Of a stretch of DNA of 29,587 nucleotides, positions 16,355 to 25,133 are shown piece after piece. The notes under the pieces were generated by a model. It saw only the letters and a program-made list of their open reading frames with translations, had not been told where the DNA came from and ran no database searches. Source of the stretch: Nemertoderma westbladi (Eukaryota > Xenacoelomorpha > Nemertodermatida > Nemertodermatidae); the NCBI GenBank assembly GCA_032718475.1, contig JAUCBJ010003081.1, forward strand, positions 1 through 29,587, read 5' to 3'. Positions within the stretch are counted from its first letter, which is position 1, and each line of letters starts with the position of its first letter. The position numbers were made by a program, and so were the translations under genes.

Positions 16355-17559
16355 GCGGAAAAGGGTTTGAAGGCATACTTTGCAACGTTTAAAGTACTTA
16401 CACAAGTTTCCAAATATTAATTTCGACCTTAAACTGTCGAGTTTGGTAGTGAGGTATGGGGATTTAACTCTGCGTACCACTGCGAACGTGTACAGCTTAA
16501 ATTTTTCAAGTGTATGTTAGGGATTAAATCGAGCACTCCTGATTGTTTAGTGTATGTGGCTCAGGAGTATTTCACTTGTTTATATCTAGGCGTACCCGTA
16601 TTATCGAATATTAGGTGGAAATTTTAGGGTTGTCAGACTCCCGTTTAGAGCTTACCGGCTTACCTTTTACTGTTGGAAGACTCGAAAAAACATGGGACAA
16701 CTAACTGGGTCTCGAATGTACGTGATTTGTTGTATGGCGCAGGACTAAACTACATATGGGATAATCAATTTGTTCCCGATTCTAAAATACTTATTATAAG
16801 TCAGCTATCGCAAATAGTAAAAGATAATTTCATTCAAATATGGTGGACTAATTTAGCTAGTTCCTCACGTAGTTTGTGGTATGTTAAACACTCGTTTGGT
16901 ATAGAGCAGTATCTAAACTATATGAGTGGTTACCCAACCCTTCGTCGGACATTAACAAAGTTGAGATGTTCGTCTCAGCGTCTGCAGGTCGAGCTCGGTC
17001 GTTGGCACGATATTCCGCGTGGCGAGAGATTGTGCCAACTTTGCGATCTGGGGGAGGTTGAGGACGAATACCATTTATTGTTGAAGTGTCCGCTTTATAA
17101 ATCCCTGCGGTATGGCGTCTCAAAAGGATCAAAATCATAACAATTACTGCAGTACTTTGAAATAATATAATAGTGTATGTAAATAATTAAATCACTCATG
17201 AAAATATTTAAATCACTTATGAAATATTTAAAAGATATCCAAATGTTATTGCGGCAATAATAATTATTGCCGCTATAATTATTTATTGCCGCAATAATTA
17301 TTTATTGCCGCAATCTATATTTTAAATATTTCATAAGTGATTTAAATATTTTCATGAGTGATTTAATTATTTACATACACTATTATATTATTTCAAAGTA
17401 GTGTAGTAATTGTTATGATTTTGATCCTTTTGAGACGCCATACTGCGGGAGAAATTTCTTCCCGCTAAATACACAAGATTACCTACAATTGGTAAATTAT
17501 TTGAGTTAGTAGCTTTACCATCTAAGAACAAAACAAAGCAATTAAGCATATGTTTTTAA
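16355..17559 (+). pseudogene. L2/CR1-like LINE ORF2 C-terminal part, split by a foldback element
   Basis: Reading along the plus strand shows KGLKAYFATFKVLTQ, then FGSEVWGFNS, LKFFKCMLGIKS, LQVELGRWHDIPRGERLCQL and CDLGEVEDEYHLLLKCPLYK. These are the C-terminal and zinc-finger-like motifs of L2/CR1-group LINEs. Stops in the first half show decay. After the foldback at 17111-17442 the frame resumes with KFLPAKYTRL and ends at TAA 17557-17559. The part from 16673 to 17110 is open. Confidence 0.8.
17111..17442. mobile_element. Foldback MITE with about 120-bp arms in the LINE
   Basis: The arms 17111-17230 and 17318-17442 are inverted copies starting TATGGCGTCTCAAAAGGATC, with few mismatches. The loop carries TTATTGCCGCAAT repeats in both orientations. 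CTGCGG flanks both sides (17105-17110, 17443-17448). Removing the element and one CTGCGG restores the LINE reading frame, so this is a clean insertion. Confidence 0.85.
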
Positions 17560-17898
17560 GGCATTTAAACGTCGGTCTGAATTCCTACCTTGAAAGTATT
17601 ATATAAATTTAGAGCTACTACCGCAGTTTTCATTTATTAATTCCATAATTATTAATGTAATCCTAGTAGATATTATGTGTTATTATAAAAGTCTGGTATT
17701 GTATAATAATATTAGTTATAAATTGAAATTGATTGGGTTTTCACGGTCTCTTTTTTCGGTACCTATGCATACATTATAACCTACTGTATGTTCATTATTA
17801 TGTTAAGTATTCTGTGTACAAATATGAACCGGGCAATTTTCAACTATAGCGCTTTGTGCGCCTTTTGTTATGAATATTAATAATAATAATTAATCTAC
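17560..17898. other. No gene recognised
   Basis: AT-rich sequence that may include the LINE 3' UTR at its left end. Nothing else could be assigned. Confidence 0.4.
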
Positions 17899-17906
17899 GC
17901 TGCATT

Positions 17907-18650
17907 CAAGGCGTACTATATACAAGGCCATGCCATCGAGTTAACTGGGGGCGGTGAATGGGGGCAAGATTTTTTTGCAAGATGTTAAGCTATTCATTTT
18001 TTTTTTAAATTATGTTCTAGAACAAATATTTTTTGTTCTAAACCATTTTTTAGAAAAAAATCTGGATTCTATTTAAAACGCATGTTTACAACGTGTTTAA
18101 AATCAATAATAAAAAAATTTCACAATTTTTTTTAAACATTTTTTTCACAATATTTTTTTTTCACAATTTTTTTTATTGATTTTAAACACGTTTTAGAACG
18201 ATTCCATGCGTTTTAAATAGAATCCAGATTTTTTTCTAAAAAATGTTCCAGAACAAAAAATATTTGTTCTAGAACATAATTTTTTTTTAAAAATGAATAG
18301 CTACGTTTATCTTTACAAGATAGATCTATACAAGAATAGCTAATCTAGTTTCTATACAAATAGTAATAAGAACTAGCTACTACAAAATATTTATAGAGGG
18401 AAGTAGTAGGATGTCGGAACCAGTGTCGAAATTACTAGCTAAACCTATATCTAAAACACTATAGCTACCATAAACATTTTTATCTTACTTAACGAAGAGA
18501 CTTCAATTACGTCCGTTGACCAAATTGCAGCAAATGAAAATTTATAGAACTCTCCCCATATCAAAAAATCAAATTGTTGTAAAAAAAATCTTGCCCCCAG
18601 TCACCGCCCCCAGTTAACTCGATGCATGGCCTTGTATATAGTACGCCTTG
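17907..18650. mobile_element. 744-bp hAT-like element with exact 8-bp duplication
   Basis: Target duplication GCTGCATT at 17899-17906 and 18651-18658. The terminal inverted repeats are about 78 bp, begin CAAGGCGTACTATATACAAG and differ by a one-base indel and a few substitutions. They include GTTAACTGGGGGCGGTGA. The interior is a second palindrome (17988-18302) and AT-rich sequence with no transposase. The 8-bp duplication and CA start suggest hAT. Confidence 0.87.
17988..18302. repeat. Internal palindrome of the 744-bp element
   Basis: The arms begin AGCTATTCATTTTT and are inverted copies over about 130 bp, including GGATTCTATTTAAAACGCAT and the self-complementary GTTCTAGAAC. The loop is A/T homopolymer-rich. 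It may be a separate foldback nested in the larger element, although I find no convincing target duplication. Confidence 0.8.
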
Positions 18651-18892
18651 GCTGCATTGCGGGATTCCGGTTCCGATGCATTTTATTAATAATTTTATAT
18701 GTATAAAGAAGCTGTAATGCAGCATGTCGAGAACGGTGATGAAATTTCGGTGAGGTCTTTCGTCGCAATATATAATCATCCCTCCAGGGAAAAATTGACG
18801 CAATTTTGATAAATTATTTTTGATAAATATTTTTGTTCTAGAACACATTTTATATTTTTTTACTAGCTAGTATTTTCTGCTTTATTATAAAT

Positions 18893-19445
18893 GTATTTTT
18901 CTAGAAAATTTTTTGGAAAGATCTACCATACTACTGTCTACTACTATTAATATCAATATCATACTACTACTAATATTTGTTCTAGAAAATAAACCTCGTG
19001 ATAAAAGCCTTTTTATATGAAAAAATTGGTCAAACTATGGGTACCCAAGGTGTAGTAATGCCCGTATTTCACTATGGAAGAAGTTTCGATGGACGATATT
19101 TATGCTGAAATATGCCCAGATAAAAGTGAGAAGACTTATAACAAATAAAACGACGTAAGTGGTGGTAAAAAGTAACATTTTTTGTCTTGCTTTCTTATTT
19201 GGCGAGCGTAGCGAGACAGTCTCACTTTTTATCTGGACCTATTTCAGCATAAATATCGCCCATCGAAACTTCTTCCATAGTGAAACACGGGCATTACTAC
19301 ACCTTGGGTACCCATAGTTTGCCCATTTTTTTTAAATAAAAAATAAACCTTTTTACATGAGGTACGCCTATTTTTTTTTTAGAACAAATATTTGACCTTC
19401 TGACAGTAGTATGGCATTTTTTCCTTTCCAAAAAGTGTTCTATAT
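18893..19445. repeat. Large foldback palindrome
   Basis: The core arms 19031-19130 and 19221-19321 are about 95 percent inverted copies, starting CAAACTATGGGTACCCAAGG, with a 90-base loop. Weaker inverted similarity extends outward to about 18893 and 19445 (CCATACTACTGTC, AATATTTGTTCTA). A diverged relative of the loop (TAAGTGGTGG.AAAA.GTAAC) occurs at about 21750. No target duplication is identified. Confidence 0.82.
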
Positions 19446-20089
19446 TAAATCTATTATTAAACCTAAAAATAAATTATATCTTAAATATTTATCAAAATTG
19501 ATAGCTAGCACGTAGCACGTGTTCTATAACATTTATGAAAAAATTAGCAAAAACTAGCTAGTATTAGAAATTATCTATTTAATTTATTTATCCATTTAAA
19601 TGCAATGTTATTATTTATGTCATGGAAACATTAAATTTTTGGCTGACATAAAAAGTGTTCTTTTTTGTCAAACTTGTTAACGACTTCGACAACAAAAAGT
19701 GACTTATAACAAATAAAGTTGTTTCGCTGTTCATACACGTTATTAGACGCGGAACTTTGAGCGATTTATCAGTATTGATAATAATACAGTGAAACTACCA
19801 GCGAAAATTATTCTACCGAGTATCCAAGGTGATTACAATTTATTTAAGAATTACCTTTAAAAGTAGCTAATTATTATTCCTTATGTTGAAGTCACTTTTT
19901 TCAACAAATTGCATTGTTCTAATTTCATTTCAAAGTAATTTTCATGACATTAATAATAGGCGTAATATTTAATTATTATACATACAGTAGCACGACTGAT
20001 GTTATCCAGGTTATTTTTTTACATTCGAGAATATTAAGACAGGGCCTAGAGCCTATTAGTTCGCTTTAGCTATAGCCTATTACGGTAGC

Positions 20090-20796
20090 ACGAACTTAGT
20101 TCCAATCGCCCATTTTCAAATGCGAACTTAGTTCCAATTGAAACGAATTTAGTTCCAAAATAAATTTTACAAAGCGAACTTAGTTCCAATCGAGGCGAAC
20201 TTAGTTCCAATCCCAGAATATCAAAACGAATTTAGTTCCAATGGAAGCGAATTTAGTTCCATTGGAAGCGAATTTAGTTCCAATGGAAGCGAATTTAGTT
20301 CCAATGGATGCGAACTTAGTTCCAATGGATGCGAATTTAGTTCCATTGGAAGCGAATTTAGTTCCAATGGAAGCGAATTTAGTTCCAATGGAAGCGAATT
20401 CCAATCCCAGAATATCAAAACGAATTTAGTTCCAATGGAAGCGAATTTAGTTCCATTGGAAGCGAATTTAGTTCCAATGGAAGCGAATTTAGTTCCAATG
20501 GATGCGAACTTAGTTCCAATGGATGCGAATTTAGTTCCATTGGAAGCGAATTTAGTTCCAATGGAAGCGAATTTAGTTCCAATGGAAGCGAATTTAGTTC
20601 CAATGGAAGCGAACTTAGTTCCAATGGATGCGAACTTAGTTCCAATGGAAGCGAATTTAGTTCCAATGGATACGAATTTAGTTCCAATGGATGCGAATTT
20701 AGTTCCAATGGAAGCTAATTTAGTTCCAATGGAAGCGAATTTAGTTCCAATGGAAGCGAATTTAGTTCCAATGGAAGCGAACTTAGTTCCAATGGG
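20090..20796. repeat. 21-bp satellite with CCAATGG dyads
   Basis: About thirty copies of a 21-bp unit of the form GCGAATTTAGTTCCAATGGA plus one base. Each unit contains TTCCA-A/T-TGGAA, an 11-bp dyad. Because 21 is a multiple of three, all six frames tend to stay open and give spurious repeat proteins. A higher-order duplication of 194 bp is visible: 20207-20400 is repeated at 20401-20594 with the same order of unit variants. Confidence 0.95.
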
Positions 20797-21159
20797 TAGA
20801 ACAGAACATAGTAGAGAACATAGGTAGAACATAGTTCCAATGTTTCAATTGCGACTACGTGGATATCCCCACGATAGCTACGTTGTAGACGAAGCCTATT
20901 GCGTATTGGCACTATTTGGGGTGGGTCAGGGTCAACAATAATTGTAAATAATTGTAAAACCCTTCTGTCATTTAAAAAAAACGAATTATTATTAATGAAT
21001 TAAATGTATAATTACACATTTTGAAATGTAATTAATCTGATACTGACTGACTGAGTCTGTAGTATTATATACTCAACGCATTCATGCACATTGTGCCATT
21101 TTCACAGCAAATACAATATTTACCAGTTGTTTCGGTTTACGTGGTGGATGGGTGTTGTT

Positions 21160-21312
21160 TGGGTTAAGAGCTTGGGCGTTGTTTTTTTTACAATGAATAT
21201 CATTTTAAATGATTAACTATAAATGAATTTAATTGGATTGTTTGGGTTAAGAGGTTGGGCGTAGTTTGGGGTAAGATTGTTTTGGTTAGGAATTTGGGCG
21301 TTTTGGGTTAGT
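21160..21312 (+). repeat. Degenerate GGGTTA-rich repeats
   Basis: TTTGGGTTAAGAG.TTGGGCG occurs twice (about 21158 and 21239), with shorter variants up to 21310. The sequence lies in the middle part of the candidate foldback element. The GGGTTA motif recalls telomeric repeats, but spacing is irregular. Confidence 0.55.
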
Positions 21313-21412
21313 TATTTACAATTATTATTTAACCATCCACCTAATCAAAACCACCTAATCCTAACTTAAACAGGTTCTTAGCCAACTACGTGGCTCGCCC
21401 CACACCTGAAAC

Positions 21413-21595
21413 ATTGGAACTAAATTCGCTTCCATTGGAACTAAGTTCGCATCCATTGGAACTAAATTCGCATGCATTGGAACTATACGTTTTCGATTTT
21501 CTCTAGTTATTGGAACTAAGTTCGCCTAAATTGGAACAAAAATTGGCCAAAATTGGAACTAAATTAGCATGAGGCTTAAATTGGAACTAAGTACG
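21413..21595. repeat. Inverted copy of the 21-bp satellite
   Basis: Units such as CCATTGGAACTAAATTCGC are the reverse complement of the 20090-20796 array. Copies are fewer and more diverged towards the right end. Confidence 0.9.
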
Positions 21596-22121
21596 GGGAA
21601 TCACTATTTTGCTTTAGCTATAGCCTATTACTAGTTCGCTTTAGCTACTTCACAATGGAAGAATCTTTGATTGACGCTTTGATCTTTGATTGACAATATT
21701 TATGCTTTTTGTTTATTATAAGTGACTTTCAACAAATGTAACATCAAACAGTAAGTGGTGGCAAAATGTAACTATTTTTCTTGTTTTCTTATATATCTCT
21801 CTACTCTCAACAAAACATCTACATTTCCTCCACCACTTGGTAGTTAATTTGTTCTATCAGGTGGAAATTTTAAATACTGCGAACATGTAAGATCTACTGT
21901 ACTGTAGCTTCAGTTGGCCTATGAAGCTGAATTTAACTTGAATCATCCCATTACTGATATATTTATTAGTAATTTAGTCTGCCTTATTTTGTAAGATAAA
22001 TATAACAATTAGTAAAGATTATAGTACTGCCGGTATATCAACGCGAGATAACATTATTGGAGGTCGTTTTATTATTATCATCTCTCAGATAACTGTGGAA
22101 TATTCGACTTATTAAGATAAC

Positions 22122-22346
22122 ATGTCGAATTCGGATTCTAGTCGATCACCGTCGCCACGGATGGATATGCGTCGCCCTATTAGCGACCCAACCGGTCGGA
22201 CGTTGGGTTGGGACGAGAGGGAATTCGGCCGCCGTACGTTAGAGCCACACATGCCGCCTTACTTTACTCCTGTACAGTACGCAATGATGGCTGCGGTAAC
22301 GATAGCGTCTGCTATTATACTATACTGCTATCTTTATGTTTACTAA
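22122..22346 (+). CDS. Possible small tail-anchored membrane protein, 74 aa
   Basis: The ATG at 22122 follows a possible acceptor (ATCTCTCAG, ending 22088). Residues 1-45 are polar and rich in Ser, Arg and Pro, with SSRSPSPR near the start and phosphorylation-type serines. Residues about 50-70 form a hydrophobic segment (YAMMAAVTIASAIILYCYLY), ending four residues before the stop. This is the layout of a tail-anchored protein inserted in the ER or mitochondrial outer membrane. The region is GC-richer than its flanks. I do not recognise the family, and it could be a chance frame or part of a larger gene. Confidence 0.5.
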   Translation: MSNSDSSRSPSPRMDMRRPISDPTGRTLGWDEREFGRRTLEPHMPPYFTPVQYAMMAAVTIASAIILYCYLYVY

Positions 22347-23310
22347 TTTTCTCTTGAACTAATTAACTAATATAACATTAATTTCGCGCCGATAATAATT
22401 TGCTAGTACCTACAGTAGTATGAACTAGGAATTGCGAGTTTCTTGTTGTCAATTTTTCGAATTGTGAAAAAATATTTTTGTTGAGGATATACATTCATTT
22501 TCATATATTTATTTTCATTTATTTCTTAATGAGATTGTATAAAATATGGAAGAGTTATAAGATATAAAATATGGAAGTGAAATTCAACATAAGACACAAA
22601 TTAACAATAGACACGAATATATGAAAGGACCACAAAGAAAAAACAGAACCAATTGAGCCATTCGAAACCAGCCATAAGCACTGCACATACACAACCATAC
22701 TTGCTTACTTGGGGTGCTATTGAACTTTACCAAGTTTGTAATATTTTAATTTAAGTAGAAACTTGATTAACCAATAATTACGAATGATATTTATTTATTA
22801 TCAAGCTCGTTAAGTAAAAAACCTTATCGGTAGGTGTGTTACAAGCAGAAACGTGATTGGCGCAAGTTTGTGGTGCTGCTTCCCAGTGGTTAGTTACCTA
22901 CCTTACGGTAACGGTAGTATTTCAATACCCGTTACGTCTCCCTTTGTAAATCTCTCTCTACATTTCCTGGCTTGGCCTCCTGAGAATGCCTTCAGTTGCG
23001 GGGCGAAACCTACCGATGTGCTGGCTGCCGTCAGCTGATCACTCGATTGCATGCAACATCTAGGTCTTGTTGCTTTTTATTTTTTTTACATACTTCGGTT
23101 CTAACACACCTACCGGTAAGGATTTTTACTTAACGTGCTTGACAAATAAATAAATATAATTTATAATATTTTAATTAAGAATATGAACTCATACTAAAAA
23201 CTACAATACCTACAGAGTTGAATCGTTTCCTCTCAGCTGAGAGACTGCTGTAACGTATTATGCACAAGATCAGATTTAATTTTGTTTTCTGGGTCCATAT
23301 AATAACGATG
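22347..23310. other. No gene recognised
   Basis: AT-rich DNA. The segment TATAAAATATGGAAG occurs twice (about 22537 and 22566). A 61-codon frame at 22853 has no recognisable content. Confidence 0.4.
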
Positions 23311-23760
23311 TCAATGTAGGATTCTCTCCAAGAGATGATATAGTGTTGTAAATAACATCTTGTTGACCGGAGTAATTAATACATTCTGTAAAATAATGGA
23401 AACGTCTTCCCTAGCATGATGACCACAAGAACATTCAGGGGACGATTTAACGTGGTTTAAGTTGTTAAATTCATTATTGAGGGTGGAACAGTTACATCTG
23501 AATCGTGCAAGTGCACTGTTTATTGTGGGTGTTCCTACTTTATATAGGGGACCATTAATTGATGTTGTAGTAACTGTATTATTGCATTGGACTGCATTGC
23601 AAATAATAATTGCAAGATACTTCAAAACTTCATGGAACTGAGTTGGCGTGTTTCCTCGGGTGTCCGCTGGAGGCCATTTATTTAGAGTTTTTGTGGAACC
23701 CATCTGTAGATTACCAGTTTTCGGTGAAATTTGCTCATTTTGTTGTTTATAATCCATCAA
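23311..23760 (-). pseudogene. Non-LTR retrotransposon C-terminal remnant
   Basis: The 149-codon minus-strand frame contains GTPTINSALARFRCNCSTLN followed by SPECSCGHHAREDVS. The pattern of Arg-Cys, Leu-Asn, CxCG and an acidic spacer matches the C-terminal Cys/His region of LINE reverse transcriptases. The final His/Cys and CPLY-type residues are lost. The upstream half is not recognisable. It differs from the other LINE families in this window. Confidence 0.6.
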
Positions 23761-24059
23761 TTGGAGTTACAAACGGAGCACGCGAATTATCTTACGTGCT
23801 GCGCGAAGGCTCAACTTCCTGTAATATAATGAATCGATTTTAAAAAACGAAAAACAAGTTTTATAAATATAGTTAAAATAAAACTATCAATTTACAAATT
23901 TAAATTCAATAACTAATCAAAACAACTTGAAAGTTTGTTGAGATTGGTAACTTAATATTTAATAATTATTAATTTGGGCATATCAAGCCTACTTGGTACA
24001 GTATCAAGCAGAACTAGCAACTTACTTATTTATTGTTTAGTGATGTGGATCACAAATAA

Positions 24060-24086
24060 ACACGTTAAGTAAGTAAGTAAGTAAGG
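24060..24086 (+). repeat. TAAG microsatellite with inverted partners
   Basis: A (TAAG)n run near 24064-24086, with ACTTACTTATTTATT near 24020 and CTTACTTACTTACAG near 24143 as inverted partners. It could form a cruciform or be a remnant of a small foldback. Confidence 0.6.
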
Positions 24087-24619
24087 TTGGTTCATTGTTG
24101 AGGAGTGAGTGGTGACGCACATAACTTGGCGAACAGCAGCTTACTTACTTACAGTACTTGTAATAAAACGCTGATCTGAAATGAGGGATTGGCCCGTAAC
24201 GTAACTAAAGGGTGCCAAGGCTGCCTAGTAGTGTAGCAATGGTTGCCCTGCCAACCGCATACACACTGTGAGTTGAGTAGTTAGTTAGATACACATTTAT
24301 GCAGTTTTAGGTTATATTTTACTGCAAAAGTGAGCCCCTTTGCTCGACGTTTTATTGAAAAATTTGTTTGTATTCGAATAAAATATTTATTTACAAAGGG
24401 TTTTCCGGAAATCATAAAGAGGTAAGTCTTAATAAATTAGATCAACTTTATGACGTAAGAAAGTTGAATAATAATAATATCTTATGTCCTGTTCTACTGC
24501 CTGTCGCAACCAGAATTATACATGGATAATTATTTGTAATGGTACGATGTAATGGTATTTGTTGGTATTATGTGGTCGATATGGGTATGTCGTGTTGGCT
24601 TTTATCATGATTTTATAAT

Positions 24620-25075
24620 GCTGTAGTGGGTTACGGGTTTATAATAATTGTAAGGGTTACATGTCCCTGCAATGTGTTCACTTTATAACACTGTAAACTG
24701 GTTTATAATCCTGAAATAGGTTTATGTCACTGTAACGGGTTTATATATAATACTGTAACGGGTCTATCATGCTGTAACGGGTTTAGAATACTGTTACGTG
24801 TTTATAATAATGTAACGGGTTTATAATACTGTAACGGGTTTATAACACTGTATCGGGTATATAATGCTGTAACGGGTTTAATACTGTAACGGGTATAAAA
24901 AACTGTAACGGGTTTACAACACTGTAACGAGTTTATAATACTGTATCGGGTATATAATGCTGTAACGGGTTTAATAATGTAACGGGTATATAATGCTGTA
25001 ACGGGTTTATAACACTTTAACGAGTTTATAATACTGTAACGGGTTTATAATCCTAAATAGGTTTATGTCCCTGAA
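24620..25075 (+). repeat. 20-bp minisatellite upstream of the VWA3-like gene
   Basis: About twenty degenerate units of the form TATAATACTGTAACGGGTTT with variants (TATCGGGTATATAATGC, TGTAACGAGTT). It ends about 60 bases before the acceptor at 25132, so it probably lies in the 5' UTR intron or the proximal promoter of the gene. Confidence 0.9.
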
Positions 25076-25120
25076 GCAGTTATACTTCAATTTATTTTTT
25101 ACCAAACTAATATGGTTATA

Positions 25121-25133
25121 ATTATTTTCCAGA
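25121..25133 (+). promoter_or_regulatory. Splice acceptor just before the VWA3-like start codon
   Basis: ATTATTTTCCAG ends at 25132, one base before the ATG. A 5' UTR intron is therefore likely, with the leader exon upstream and not identified. Confidence 0.6.

Larger units (their letters stand above)
20063..21631. mobile_element. Candidate foldback element with satellite-type inverted arms
   Basis: A 21-bp direct repeat beginning GCTTTAGCTATAGCC lies at 20063-20083 and 21611-21631. Between them are the 21-bp array (20090-20796), a middle of about 600 bp, and a shorter inverted version of the same array (21413-21595). Arms made of tandem repeats resemble Drosophila FB-type elements. The direct repeat is long for a target duplication, so the boundary interpretation is tentative. 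Confidence 0.5.

Noticed and set aside
16884-17138. 84-codon minus-strand frame
   Set aside because: Antisense shadow of the LINE reading frame on the plus strand.
18561-18848. 95-codon minus-strand frame
   Set aside because: Crosses the right TIR of the 744-bp element and unrelated flank; no motif.
18014-18985. Heat-shock elements (TTCTAGAA motifs)
   Set aside because: The motif is part of transposon palindromes and is self-complementary by structure; no gene is nearby to be controlled.
20201-20832. 203-codon heptad-repeat protein (SIGTKFA units) and other long frames on both strands
   Set aside because: The unit is 21 bp, so frames persist automatically on both strands; no start context, flanking domain or gene structure.
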